A DNA stretch of 53,727 nucleotides from Acidobacteriota bacterium (GTDB taxonomy: Bacteria; Acidobacteriota; Terriglobia; Terriglobales; Acidobacteriaceae), in contig QIAB01000033.1 in NCBI GenBank assembly GCA_003225455.1, positions 1-53,727 of the forward strand, read 5' to 3'. The position numbers were made by a program, and so were the translations under genes. Within the stretch, counting starts at the first letter, position 1. Each line of letters begins with the position of its first letter. The notes beneath the pieces are model-generated. The model saw nothing but the letters and a program-made list of their open reading frames with translations, was not told the origin of the DNA and ran no database searches. Positions 1 to 8,530 of the stretch are shown piece by piece.

Positions 1-213
1 CTTTTTCTTCGTAGGATTGAAGGTGGAGAGCCCCGCCAGCTTCTGCTCGATCCGCTCCCATTCCTCGAAGGGATAAACTTGAGCAACCTTTCCGTCCAAG
101 CTGGTGATGTAAAATTGCGTCCCGTACTTCTCGTCGATCACACGTTTGAACTCGGCGGGGACCTTGAGGCGTCCCTTTTCGTCGACGCGGGTTGGGTGAT
201 TGCCGCGAAACAT
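1..213 (-). CDS. mraZ: MraZ transcriptional regulator, partial (C-terminus outside window)
   Basis: The first 71 codons of MraZ, reading leftward off the window edge. The N-terminus reads [20 protein letters not shown], and the DEKGRL/VPAEF signature of the SpoVT/AbrB-like fold is clear. The ATG at 213-211 is preceded on the minus strand by AAGGGG at good Shine-Dalgarno spacing. MraZ is a DNA-binding regulator at the head of the dcw cluster, so rsmH and ftsL are expected just left of the window. That neighbourhood is established knowledge and is not seen here. The family is about 140-150 residues, so roughly half is present. Confidence 0.93.
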   Translation of the reverse strand, partial: MFRGNHPTRVDEKGRLKVPAEFKRVIDEKYGTQFYITSLDGKVAQVYPFEEWERIEQKLAGLSTFNPTKKK

Positions 214-245
214 TGGTTCTGCCCCTTGCGGGGGCTATAAACTTG

Positions 246-262
246 GTGGCAGCGACTGCCAC
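246..262. promoter_or_regulatory. Perfect 7-bp inverted repeat in mraZ leader
   Basis: GTGGCAG-CGA-CTGCCAC forms a perfect inverted repeat centred about 40 bases upstream of the mraZ start. It could be an operator or a leader hairpin. MraZ normally binds its own promoter through TGGG-containing repeats. TGGG words also occur on the plus strand around 288-315, but their orientation and spacing do not clearly match the known operator, so the assignment is open. Confidence 0.35.
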
Positions 263-632
263 AAAAACGAGGGAGGTAAAAGCGGCAGCAATTTGGGTCG
301 TTTCAGGTTTTTCTGGGCTCGTTTTGGGCGTTTCAGCCTTGAATTCCACTGGCGCCTCGGGTTTATTTACTTCTGCCCACATCCTACGCCTAAACGGTTT
401 GCTGTCAATAGGAAAGTTTAGGGTTAGGTTGGCGCAATCTGTCCCAGTCTGAAAAGCTCAATAAATTGGGGATAACTTATGAGATGACCACTAGCAGTTG
501 TGTTTTAAGGTTTGGTTCGTCGGCCCGTAACCTCAATCGGGAGAAGGCATCAGGCTGTGGAAAATGCTTGAGTCCTTTTTCCGTGAATCACCCGATATTG
601 ACACAGATTACGTGCGCACGTATTATTGGCGA

Positions 633-860
633 GTGAATGTTACGTTATCTATTGACGATCAGGTGATCCAAGAAGCACGACGTCGTGCCGAGGCGATGGG
701 CACGAGCGTGAACCAGCTTGTGCGCGAATACCTCGAGCAGCTTGCCGGGAAAACCGATCCCCACGCCGATGCCGCAGAATTCGAACGGCTTTCGCGTGCA
801 GCGCAGGGCAACTCGCGCGGATGGAAGTTCAATCGCGAGGAACTGCACGAGCGGAGATGA
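633..860 (+). CDS. vapB: VapB-type ribbon-helix-helix antitoxin
   Basis: A 75-residue protein beginning (V)NVTLSIDDQVIQEARRRA, the usual start of small ribbon-helix-helix antitoxins, followed by a helical NQLVREYLEQLAG segment and a charged C-terminal tail that would wrap the toxin. The GTG at 633 is chosen because family members begin with MNVTLSID. An in-frame ATG at 564 would add 23 residues with no family resemblance. The stop overlaps the toxin start by four bases (ATGA), so translation is probably coupled. The protein should bind and neutralise the PIN toxin encoded next and repress the operon. Confidence 0.85.
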   Translation: MNVTLSIDDQVIQEARRRAEAMGTSVNQLVREYLEQLAGKTDPHADAAEFERLSRAAQGNSRGWKFNREELHERR

Positions 861-1285
861 ACGGCATCCTCGCATTCTTTGACACGAATGTGTTGGTTTA
901 CGCGGACGATACTTCATCGCCTACCAAACAGGACTGTGGCATCGCTCTTTTCGCCGAACATCTAGGTCGTGGTACCGCCGTCCTGTCATTGCAAGTCCTC
1001 CAGGAGTATTTTGTTGCGGCAACACGCAAGCTCGGGCTGGCTCCGGACATAGCCCAGCGGAAAGTTGAAGTTCTTGCTCGCGCGAGAATCGTTCAGCTCC
1101 ACGCGGCTGATGTAATTGCCGCGATCGAGCTGCATCGGCTCACCAAACTCTCTTTCTGGGACGCGCTCATTGTTCATGCGGCCCGTTCCGCTGGCGTGTC
1201 GGTGCTTTACAGCGAAGATTTTCAAGATGGGGCAGTTCTCGGCGGAGTGCGGGTGGTTAATCCATTTGTGACGACAAACAGGTGA
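857..1285 (+). CDS. vapC: VapC-family PIN-domain ribonuclease toxin
   Basis: A 142-residue PIN domain. Acidic active-site residues are visible in order: D9 in FFDTNVLVY, E50 in LQEYF, D102 in SFWDALIV and D121 in YSEDF. These would bind Mg/Mn for RNA cleavage; VapC toxins commonly cut tRNA or rRNA. The ATG at 857 overlaps the antitoxin stop, and GCGGAG sits just upstream as a ribosome site. A start at 821 would put 12 residues inside the antitoxin gene and is unlikely. A hairpin GTCGTG-AAA-CACGAC at 1290-1304 follows the stop but lacks an adjacent T tract. The active site is complete, so the module is likely functional. Confidence 0.9.
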   Translation: MNGILAFFDTNVLVYADDTSSPTKQDCGIALFAEHLGRGTAVLSLQVLQEYFVAATRKLGLAPDIAQRKVEVLARARIVQLHAADVIAAIELHRLTKLSFWDALIVHAARSAGVSVLYSEDFQDGAVLGGVRVVNPFVTTNR

Positions 1286-1349
1286 GTTCGTCGTGAAACA
1301 CGACATGTCCTGCGCATCGTTTCAATTTTTGCATTCTTCTAGTTCTTCG

Positions 1350-1410
1350 CGTAGACGTGGGACCAGGAAGCCGGTTCTGCGCTCGTATTCGTGTCAGCGC
1401 CGAACTTCTG
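1350..1410 (-). pseudogene. Relic of ICMT-family methyltransferase 3' end
   Basis: About 60 bases match the last codons of the methyltransferase gene at 3370-3954 in the same orientation, including the stretch encoding EYERRTGFLVPRL (intact copy EYERKTGFLAPRL). A four-base deletion relative to the intact copy breaks the frame upstream of that peptide, and nothing of the rest of the gene is seen. The two copies bracket the 1512-3225 cassette as direct repeats. Confidence 0.6.
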
Positions 1411-1511
1411 GGCGGTGTTTTAGGCTTTGGTTCTTAGATCGTAAACCAGTTAGAACGTATTGGAGAATCTGTGGAAAATACGTTGAACAGGTACTCTTGA
1501 ACGGTTGCGGC

Positions 1512-2381
1512 CTACGCTGCGAATTTAGTAAACATCGAAAAACCGTAGTCTCCCAGCCAACCCTTGCTAAGCAGGTCGACAATCCTCAGAAAACCATCGG
1601 AGTCGCAGCCCATCGATTTGAGTTCTGGGTCTGTGTCGAACCGCTTTTGCAGCATGTAGGTCAGGCTAAGAAATCGGTCTCGAACGGCGCGATCATCTAG
1701 CTTTAATCTCCAGAGATGGATCAGTCTGACGCGGTCCCCAATGACTCTGTATGTTTGTTCGCCTTGGGCATCACGGAGAGTAGGTCCCGCTCCACCGAAT
1801 TCGTCCGCGCAATACTGAAGCAGTTCGTCCAGTGCCGCCATGTGGTCGAGGGTCGCGAAATACCCAGCACAAACGAGGTCGATCTTCGTTCCTGTACCAG
1901 CCAAGATCCGGTCGGGATTAACGTTCTGCGCCATCAACTCCCGCCAGGCACTGTCCGTGGCGAATGTTATTGAATCGGAAAACAGCAAGGCTACGGAATT
2001 GGTGGAGATACGCCCCATCTCGTTAAAAAGCATTTCTAGCACAGTAGCATTCAAGAGGTCTGGGGCGAGGCGGTCCGCATATTCGATGTCGAGGACGGAT
2101 TCGACGCGCGCGACATTCGGGAGCCACTTAGAGAGTCTCGGGGAAAACACTGTGGAAGCGCCGACGTTTAAAGATGGAAGAACACGCTCTCGGTTCCTTT
2201 GGAGCACCGACTCGGCTTCCGACTTGGAGAAGAAGCCCGCTTCCACGCCGTAGTGTAGCCACAAAACGGCTTCAATATCTGCAGCTGCATTGAACTGGTT
2301 CGATAACACATTGCCTTCCACACTGTTCGGTCGCTCGAAACAGCTCCGCCAGAAGCGCTCAAGTTTATGCTGCCTTTGCAT
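1512..2381 (-). CDS. Unrecognised 289-residue protein, partner of the hydrolase
   Basis: I do not recognise a family. The protein is soluble-looking, mostly helical and acidic, with no signal peptide, membrane segment or obvious catalytic motif. Its start (ATG 2381-2379) overlaps the end of the upstream hydrolase gene by 17 bases in a different frame, so the two are probably translated from one mRNA and are likely functional partners. Cysteines are few and not arranged as a metal site. Such a co-translated partner could be an immunity protein, a regulator or a complex subunit, but none of these is shown by the sequence. The pair lies between the two copies of the methyltransferase 3' end, which suggests acquisition as a unit. 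Confidence 0.7.
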   Translation of the reverse strand: MQRQHKLERFWRSCFERPNSVEGNVLSNQFNAAADIEAVLWLHYGVEAGFFSKSEAESVLQRNRERVLPSLNVGASTVFSPRLSKWLPNVARVESVLDIEYADRLAPDLLNATVLEMLFNEMGRISTNSVALLFSDSITFATDSAWRELMAQNVNPDRILAGTGTKIDLVCAGYFATLDHMAALDELLQYCADEFGGAGPTLRDAQGEQTYRVIGDRVRLIHLWRLKLDDRAVRDRFLSLTYMLQKRFDTDPELKSMGCDSDGFLRIVDLLSKGWLGDYGFSMFTKFAA

Positions 2382-3225
2382 GGATCATATCTCGGACAAA
2401 TGTCAATGGTCGAAGATACATGGTCGAAGGCTTGCAGATGGACGTGTGTGATTTCTCAGCTTCGTACTGACACTCAAAGTCCGTCGGAAGTGGACAAATC
2501 GACGCTACTGAGTCCTTTCTGCTGAAAATATTTCGTGCTCGGAAGGCGATCAATTCCGGAAAACGTTTGGCGAGGTCGACCGTTTCGTTCCGAATGTGCC
2601 GGAGAACCGGGTCGTCACTTACGAGCTGCTGATACGCTGGCGAGCTGTTCAAGCAAGAACGCACCAGGCTGCCGAGCACGGGCGATTTGAGCAAGACCCC
2701 CTTCCAGCCGCAAATCATCGCTCCAAACATTGCAGGTGCAAACATCCGCAGCTCAGCTTGGAAGACAGAGGTCGATGGAGATCTGGTAGCGTATGACATG
2801 GCTCGCTCGACGACGGCGCCGCGAACCAATACCGCACCCTCAGAGTGCGCTACCGCCACTAAGTGAGTGTATTTCTTTTCTGGTCCACTAGTAATAGCCC
2901 CGAGATTACGCCAGTCGGGCTTGGGAAACACGCGCTTCATGAAAACGTTGAGAGCAGAGACGTTTGGCCAAATCTGCATTCCGGTGCTGTCGTAGGAGTA
3001 GAAGTAGAAATCGCAAAAGTGCCACCAAGTATCAGCTAGCCTATCGGGTAAGGTTTGAAACTGCCACCATGTTTTCTCACTATTTCCCCCGAAACCATGC
3101 ACGAAAACGATCGCGGTATTGCACGGGTGATCATCGACTAGCAGCCCGTAGGACTCCCCAGCTAGTTGGTATCGGGTGCGAGACGACGGATTCATTAACG
3201 TCACATACGCGAGCGAGGACACCAA
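2365..3225 (-). CDS. Alpha/beta-hydrolase (serine esterase/lipase-like)
   Basis: A 286-residue alpha/beta-hydrolase. Residues 40-47 (VFVHGFGG) give the oxyanion-hole strand-turn. AHSEG around S128 is the nucleophile elbow, with Ala replacing the first Gly of GxSxG. H260 in KSHTSICKP is the likely catalytic His, and D238 is a candidate acid. No signal peptide is present, so it is probably cytosolic. The start is uncertain: TTG at 3225 has AGGTAG just upstream, whereas ATG at 3195 has no ribosome site. Hydrolases with this FVHGFGG...TW / SH..ICKP layout occur as standalone enzymes and as effector modules in conflict systems, so the substrate cannot be named. It is the first gene of a two-gene unit. 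Confidence 0.8.
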   Translation of the reverse strand: MVSSLAYVTLMNPSSRTRYQLAGESYGLLVDDHPCNTAIVFVHGFGGNSEKTWWQFQTLPDRLADTWWHFCDFYFYSYDSTGMQIWPNVSALNVFMKRVFPKPDWRNLGAITSGPEKKYTHLVAVAHSEGAVLVRGAVVERAMSYATRSPSTSVFQAELRMFAPAMFGAMICGWKGVLLKSPVLGSLVRSCLNSSPAYQQLVSDDPVLRHIRNETVDLAKRFPELIAFRARNIFSRKDSVASICPLPTDFECQYEAEKSHTSICKPSTMYLRPLTFVRDMIHAKAA

Positions 3226-3369
3226 CTCTACCTGGCGTGAAACGGCGGTGTCAAGGATAAAAACCGCGCATCCATGCCCTGGGGAGATGAATGGCCTCGC
3301 TGAACCGCGGCGCTGTCCTCGCGCCGCGCATCTTCGTCTATGGGACTTCTGCCTACGGATTTCTCCATT

Positions 3370-3954
3370 TTATGCGTACAAACGTGGCGCCAGGAAGCCG
3401 GTTTTGCGCTCATATTCTTGAAATGCAGCCCCGAACTTCTGGCGCAGAACGCGTTCTTCTTTCCTCGCCTTGATCATGTAATTTATGAGCAGCAACAGAA
3501 AGGCAGCGACGCCCCGCCACTCTCCGACGGCTATAGCGGTACCCGCAATTCCCACGAGCATTCCGGTATGAATGGGGTGGCGAAGCCTCGAATACGGCCC
3601 GGTGCTCACGAGTTGGTGGTCCGTCTTGATCTCAACCTTGTCGCTCCAATAGCGGCCAAGATGCCGCCTCGCCCAGATCATGAGCAAAATGCCGAGACAA
3701 GCTAGCGCAACCCCAAGGTCACGAATTGCAACATGATTGGGAACGAATCGCACTGCAAGCGGTCCAACCGGCAGCGATGGCGATAGCGAAAGCAGAAACG
3801 TCACAGCCAGGATGAGCAGTCGCAGGATCCGATGCGCCTGCGGTTCTGCTGTCTCCGCAGCGGCCTCCCTTGCACCGCGAGCGCTCAGGATCCAGTAAAG
3901 ACCAGCCCCTGCCCACAGCCAATTCAGAACTGAATGAGTCTGAGCTGGAGTAAC
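3370..3954 (-). CDS. Isoprenylcysteine carboxyl methyltransferase (ICMT/PEMT) family membrane protein
   Basis: An integral membrane SAM-dependent methyltransferase of the ICMT/PEMT type, about 195 residues with 4-5 membrane spans. Diagnostic C-terminal motifs are TGPYSRLRHPIHTG (SAM and substrate site) and KARKEERVL. The first standard start in frame is GTG at 3804, but the open frame runs at least 50 codons further upstream and encodes two good membrane segments (SVLNWLWAGAGLYWILSA and RLLILAVTFLL). A very strong AGGAGGAGG sits just before a GTT codon at 3954-3952, where homologues would be expected to have Met. I therefore place the start there and treat the codon as non-standard or miscalled. 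The bacterial substrate is unknown. Confidence 0.75.
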   Translation of the reverse strand, partial: VTPAQTHSVLNWLWAGAGLYWILSARGAREAAAETAEPQAHRILRLLILAVTFLLSLSPSLPVGPLAVRFVPNHVAIRDLGVALACLGILLMIWARRHLGRYWSDKVEIKTDHQLVSTGPYSRLRHPIHTGMLVGIAGTAIAVGEWRGVAAFLLLLINYMIKARKEERVLRQKFGAAFQEYERKTGFLAPRLYA

Positions 3955-4069
3955 GGTCTCCTCCTCCTGAGGTCGTCAAAATAGTAGATCGCGTTTCTCG
4001 GACACACGTCAAAACGGCGCACGTCGGCTTGATTTACATTTCGGCCGTCAATGGGTAATCCGTTCGAGT

Positions 4070-4097
4070 AAAAAAACGGACGCGCTGGGCGCGTCCG
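4070..4097 (-). terminator. Rho-independent terminator of the TonB-dependent receptor gene
   Basis: A perfect 9-bp stem (CGGACGCGC / GCGCGTCCG) with a TGG loop, followed on the minus strand by seven Ts. It lies 24 bases after the receptor stop codon. Confidence 0.88.
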
Positions 4098-4120
4098 CTC
4101 TGAAGGAAGAATGCAAATCG

Positions 4121-7100
4121 CTAGAAGATGATCTTTACGGCGAGTTGCATGTTGAACTGCTCACCCGGGCCGAGGCCAGGGGCGCCGTTGAAGTCGCCGA
4201 TCGTGTCACTCACCAGACCAAACGATGCGCTTGTGTTGCAGACGCGGTCACTTGGTACCGGGGAGCTCGCGTTCAATGCACCGCAACTGCTGCCCACGGA
4301 GCCAGGTCCAGAGGCAAGATTGATCCGGTTAAAGACGTTAAACATGTCGGCCTGCAGGCGGACTTTGACCCGCTCACCAACCGGGATGCTCTTGAAGACT
4401 GAGAGGTCCAAGTCTCCAAAGCCGGGGGCGCGAAACCGGTTACGAGCGAGATCACCAACTGTGCCTGGCGCCGGTGCGGCGAACGCGGCCGGATTCAACC
4501 ACTGCGTCCCTCCGCCAGCGGCTGAGAAGTGGTGGGACACTCCAGCGAACGGGTCACCAATCACATCGAGGCCCAAACGTACTTCGTCGGATGGCTGTCC
4601 GCTGTGCCAATTCATGACGCTGCTCACTTGCCAGTTGTTGACAAGCCATCTTGACCAGCCAGTAGCCCACGAAGCTTTAGGCACATCATAGGTGAAATTC
4701 ACCGTAAAGAGATGCCGCGTGTCGTAATCGCTGTTCCCGTAATCGAACTTGGAATTGAAAGCGTCGTCCGCGATTACGGCGCGGTACTCGCTGATCTCGT
4801 CCAGCGAATGTGCCCACGTGTACGCAAACTGCGACGTAAAGCCGTGCCACGACCTGATCCTGAAGGTACTCTGCAGCGCGTTGTAGTTGGAGGTGCCGAT
4901 GCTGTTGAGTTGGAGAATGGAGCCGAAGTTTGGAAAAGCATTATTTTGGTTAATATTCGTCACTATGTTAAGTTTACGTCCCTCGCTGCCGACATACCCT
5001 ATCTGGAGCACGGCGGCGCTGCCTAAGCCCTTCTCCACCTGCAGGTTGTAGTTATAGAAGTAGGGTGTGCGGAAGTTTTGGTTGACAGCAAAGACATTGA
5101 ATCCTGGAGTGGTAGTGCAAAGCGGATCGGTACAAGTCACGACTCCCGGAAAGATGGCGCCGGTCGGGTTGGGCGTGCCGTCTGGGCAGACAGATTGCTG
5201 CACGGCCTGCCAGTTGTAGACGCCGCTCGCATTAGTTGGGGGATTTGGGGGACAAATAGGAGAGCTGTAGGTGGAAACGGCAGCCGGACCTATCGGATTG
5301 CCCTCCAGTCCCTGCGCCGCTGTAATAGGCGGGCGAAAGTCCAAAAACGGATTCATGTTGATTTGGTCATAATAGACCCCGATTCCGCCGCGCACCACCA
5401 GATCACCGGTGCCCTTCGGCTGATAGGCGAAGCCGAATCGTGGCGCAAAGTTATTCCTGTCGGGCGGGAAAATGGAGTCAATCCCATTTCCCTGGATGAG
5501 CAGTCCCTTTCCCGGGATAAAGACCGCGAGGTCCTTCTTGTCGCTATGGAGTGGCCCGAAGTACTCGTAGCGCAGGCCGACATTAAAGTTGAGTTTACGA
5601 GTGACTTGCCACGCATCCTGCACATACGCATTGAAAGCGTTCACTCTGACAAATCGTTCCGGATTTCCTACGGCTATGGTCGAGGATGACACGTTCCCAG
5701 CCAGAAAGTCGGCCAGAGCTGCTGTTGTGGGATCCGTGCCTGTGGGCCAGCCCGTGCCATCGCCGTTAGGTCCCGCAGTTCCGTCAAAGACGAACTTTCC
5801 CGTCCCACGGCGGTGATAGAACTCATTTACACGCGCCTGGCGGAACTCACCTCCGAAACGGAATTGGTGTGCCCCGACGTTGTAGGAAATGATGTCTGTG
5901 AGATGGCCGGTGATGTCATTGCGGCCTTCCGGAGGCGTGAGACCGATTTGCTCAAATCCCGCCCCGCTGACACCGGACGGAGGAGATATTACGATATTGG
6001 GCGCGCCGAGAATGGGCTTTCCGTGAATAGTGGCATCTGGGCTAAGGAACAAGCCCAGGGCTCTAGTATCGAAACTGTTGTTGAAGTCATGGAAAACCTG
6101 GTTGAAGTAGTTGACGCCTACGAGCACCTGATTCGTCACGCGCGGCGAGAACGCGGAATTCAACACCGCCGAGTAGTTGTATACGTGGATGGGAGCAACT
6201 TCGAAATAATCGTGCAGATTTGAACTGGCGGTTCCCAGCGCGGGACTGCCACCAAGGGGAGCAGTCTGGTTACCTTGTCCTCCAAACCAGCGGCCGGAGA
6301 GGTGGTGCTTCTGGTTGAAGTTGTGATCGACCTTTACGACGCCGTTGTAGCTGTAGCCGGTGGATGCGATTGGGCTAAAGAAATTGTCGGGGGTCCCATC
6401 CAGGCCGCCGATCAGGTTTCTTGGCCAGAAGCCGTTCGGGCCGATCAGGTTTGCGGACAGCGTGCTCTCAGGAACAGACTTGGAATTCAACAGCGCCAGT
6501 GCTTTATTGATCCACTTGTCCGACGGTTCGGTGGCCTTGCCGGACAAGCCAATGATGTAGTTCTGTTTTTCAAAACTGAGAAAGTAGAATGTCTTGTCCT
6601 TGATGATGGGGCCACCCACGCTACCGCCGTAGTTTTGGTTGCGCAGGGGCGGAGCTTTCGGCACCGACTCCGACGGCGTGAAGAACGGCGAGGAGGCGGC
6701 GTAGAATTCATTCCGGTTGAAGTAGTAAGCCGAGCCGTGCAACTGGTTGGTGCCGGACTTAGTGACTAGGTTAACCGTGCCCCCCGCATTGCGTCCTGCT
6801 TCTGGCCCGTTCTGAGTCTGCGCCGAGAATTCGTCAATCGAGTCAATGGGCAGGATGATGCCGGCAATGCCCGACACGCCGCCCTGGTTGACGGCAGGGA
6901 TGTTATGCCAAAAATCGTTGTTGTCCACTCCGTCGATCTGCCAGTTCATCTGATTGGGGCGGGTGCCATTGAGCGAACCGAAGCCGCCTACGTTATAGCC
7001 GCCAAAGCCCGGTTCGACGGAGATCAGCTGGGTGTAGTCGCGTCCATTCAGCGGGGTGTTCTGGACGACATCGCCGGGTATCGTCATGGTCTGGGTTTGG

Positions 7101-7501
7101 GTGGCGGTGTCAACAGTAAGAGCAGCCGCCGAGACTTCCACGGTGGTAGCCTGCTTGCCCATGGAAAGCTTGATCGGCAAGGTATAGATGGTGCCCGCTA
7201 TTACTTGAACCTTGTCGACTGTGTAGGCGCTAAAACCGGGGGCCGCTACGGAAACCTTATACGTGCCGAGCGGGATGTCCTGGAAGGCGAATGAGCCTCC
7301 GCTCGTGGTCACCGTGCTGAGCGCGATGCCAGTCGCTTCGTTCGTAGCCTTTACATTGGCTCCCGCGACAACTGCCCCTGATGGGTCCGTCACGTTGCCG
7401 TTGATAGCGCCGCGAAATGTCTGCGCATATCCTGGCACGGAGAAGGAGAACACTAGGGTCAGCAATAGGACAAAAATACCGAAACTCAATAAGCGCCGCA
7501 T
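4121..7501 (-). CDS. Oar-like TonB-dependent receptor with carboxypeptidase-regulatory domain
   Basis: An outer-membrane protein of 1126 residues. Residues 1-26 are a signal peptide ending GYAQ. Residues about 30-115 form a carboxypeptidase-regulatory-like beta sandwich (GAINGNVTDPSGAVVAGANV). A plug region follows with NTPLNGRDYTQLI and NQMNWQIDGVDNND, then a long beta-barrel rich in aromatic strands, ending QLAVKIIF with the terminal Phe used for outer-membrane assembly. This architecture is greatly expanded in Acidobacteriota and is linked to uptake of large oligosaccharides or peptides. The actual ligand is unknown. An excellent AGGAGGT lies 5 bases before the ATG. It is a single-gene unit with its own terminator. 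The roughly 300 bases upstream (7502-7797) hold no gene I can support and should contain the promoter. Confidence 0.93.
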   Translation of the reverse strand: MRRLLSFGIFVLLLTLVFSFSVPGYAQTFRGAINGNVTDPSGAVVAGANVKATNEATGIALSTVTTSGGSFAFQDIPLGTYKVSVAAPGFSAYTVDKVQVIAGTIYTLPIKLSMGKQATTVEVSAAALTVDTATQTQTMTIPGDVVQNTPLNGRDYTQLISVEPGFGGYNVGGFGSLNGTRPNQMNWQIDGVDNNDFWHNIPAVNQGGVSGIAGIILPIDSIDEFSAQTQNGPEAGRNAGGTVNLVTKSGTNQLHGSAYYFNRNEFYAASSPFFTPSESVPKAPPLRNQNYGGSVGGPIIKDKTFYFLSFEKQNYIIGLSGKATEPSDKWINKALALLNSKSVPESTLSANLIGPNGFWPRNLIGGLDGTPDNFFSPIASTGYSYNGVVKVDHNFNQKHHLSGRWFGGQGNQTAPLGGSPALGTASSNLHDYFEVAPIHVYNYSAVLNSAFSPRVTNQVLVGVNYFNQVFHDFNNSFDTRALGLFLSPDATIHGKPILGAPNIVISPPSGVSGAGFEQIGLTPPEGRNDITGHLTDIISYNVGAHQFRFGGEFRQARVNEFYHRRGTGKFVFDGTAGPNGDGTGWPTGTDPTTAALADFLAGNVSSSTIAVGNPERFVRVNAFNAYVQDAWQVTRKLNFNVGLRYEYFGPLHSDKKDLAVFIPGKGLLIQGNGIDSIFPPDRNNFAPRFGFAYQPKGTGDLVVRGGIGVYYDQINMNPFLDFRPPITAAQGLEGNPIGPAAVSTYSSPICPPNPPTNASGVYNWQAVQQSVCPDGTPNPTGAIFPGVVTCTDPLCTTTPGFNVFAVNQNFRTPYFYNYNLQVEKGLGSAAVLQIGYVGSEGRKLNIVTNINQNNAFPNFGSILQLNSIGTSNYNALQSTFRIRSWHGFTSQFAYTWAHSLDEISEYRAVIADDAFNSKFDYGNSDYDTRHLFTVNFTYDVPKASWATGWSRWLVNNWQVSSVMNWHSGQPSDEVRLGLDVIGDPFAGVSHHFSAAGGGTQWLNPAAFAAPAPGTVGDLARNRFRAPGFGDLDLSVFKSIPVGERVKVRLQADMFNVFNRINLASGPGSVGSSCGALNASSPVPSDRVCNTSASFGLVSDTIGDFNGAPGLGPGEQFNMQLAVKIIF

Positions 7502-7797
7502 TTGCTACCTCCTAAGTCAACTCAGTTCACACTGGTTTTTCTCTGTTGTGTTGCCCTGGGTAGGAAATGCACGTCGTCACGTATAGGACCAAAGTACTAG
7601 TGTGCCTATCTTGCTTGTTTTGAATGGAAACAAGGACCTGTCTCCAACTGGGATACGCAGCATGGAAGGATGGCGAAGCTGAATATATGAAAATCTGTAT
7701 CTTGGGGCGGCTTGGGCTTTTGAACAGCCAATCTATTCCGTACGGCCTGCCTCCCAGTTTCATGCAGAGAACGCGAGGCTAGGATGTCGGCGATTCT

Positions 7798-8163
7798 CTA
7801 TCTCGTCGGCTCTACCACCACCGCGGTCCCATAGGCTAAAACCTCGGTCACCCCCTGCATGACCTCGGTCGCGTCGTAACGCGCACCGACAACTGCGTTC
7901 CCGCCCAGTTCGGCCGCGTGCTGCAACATAAGGTCGAACGCCTCCGCGCGGGTTTTCTCGCATAAATTCGTTAGGAGAGTAATGTTGCCGCCAAGAATCG
8001 TCTGTAGTCCCGCGCCGATGGTTCCAAAAATGGATCTTGAACGAACCACAATTCCACGCACGACGCCCAATGTTCGCAATACTCGAAAGCCATCGAGTTC
8101 GAATTGCGTGGTGACCATGGTATGCGAAACCATTCGCCCCGGTGCGCTGTAGCTTGTACCCAT
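7798..8163 (-). CDS. YbjQ/UPF0145 family protein
   Basis: A 121-residue protein of the YbjQ (heavy-metal-binding domain) family. Visible marks are the [21 protein letters not shown] block and the end LAYGTAVVV, with [15 protein letters not shown] between. The family forms pentamers or decamers of poorly understood function; metal binding is inferred only from family naming. ATG 8163 is selected because AGAGGAG lies 7 bases upstream. A longer frame to 8277 adds a basic non-conserved extension. It is one of two adjacent small minus-strand genes, with a 65-base gap from the CPXCG gene upstream. Confidence 0.88.
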   Translation of the reverse strand: MGTSYSAPGRMVSHTMVTTQFELDGFRVLRTLGVVRGIVVRSRSIFGTIGAGLQTILGGNITLLTNLCEKTRAEAFDLMLQHAAELGGNAVVGARYDATEVMQGVTEVLAYGTAVVVEPTR

Positions 8164-8228
8164 TCTTGTTCTCCTCTTGTTCTCCGCAACTTGAATCGCC
8201 ACTACTATAACGCGACGGCCACGTTTTG

Positions 8229-8420
8229 CTATTCCAGTTCGGCTCCTATCACGCATTCCCGTCTCTGCGGATCCCATTCCACACGCAAGACATTCGGCTT
8301 GCAGCAGACCTGGCAGTCTTCTACATAGGCCTGGGATCGTCCGGCGGACTCATCGACGGCGGCTTCGTTCCACTCTCCGCAACCGGCGCACTGGAAGCCG
8401 GACGTCATCGCCTTGCGCAC
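8229..8420 (-). CDS. CPXCG-motif small cysteine-rich protein
   Basis: A 63-residue zinc-ribbon-like protein. CAGCG near residue 11 and CQVCC near residue 36 give paired cysteines typical of the CPXCG family, followed by a short strand region (NVLRVEWD). The second pair has an extra Cys (CQVCC). The start is GTG 8420, or ATG 8408 which would drop four residues; neither has a clear ribosome site. Family function is unknown, and zinc binding is inferred from the cysteine layout. It lies just upstream of the YbjQ gene on the same strand and may share its transcript. Confidence 0.8.
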   Translation of the reverse strand: MRKAMTSGFQCAGCGEWNEAAVDESAGRSQAYVEDCQVCCKPNVLRVEWDPQRRECVIGAELE

Positions 8421-8530
8421 TGTAACACTGTTTTCACCAACTATTCATCTCCCATTAACCTGCTCTGCCGCTGAATCCCGCTATGCTGGCCAGCTTTGGA
8501 GCGTGGCACTCTCCCAGGAGGCATCTTTCC

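Noticed and set aside
564-635. Longer VapB starting at ATG 564
   Set aside because: The added 23 residues do not resemble the family, whose members begin at the NVTLSIDD position.
986-1306. Minus-strand frame opposite vapC
   Set aside because: It is the shadow of a clearly coding plus-strand PIN gene and has no protein character.
7527-7763. Minus-strand frame in the receptor leader
   Set aside because: No ribosome site or domain; it spans the region where the receptor promoter should lie.
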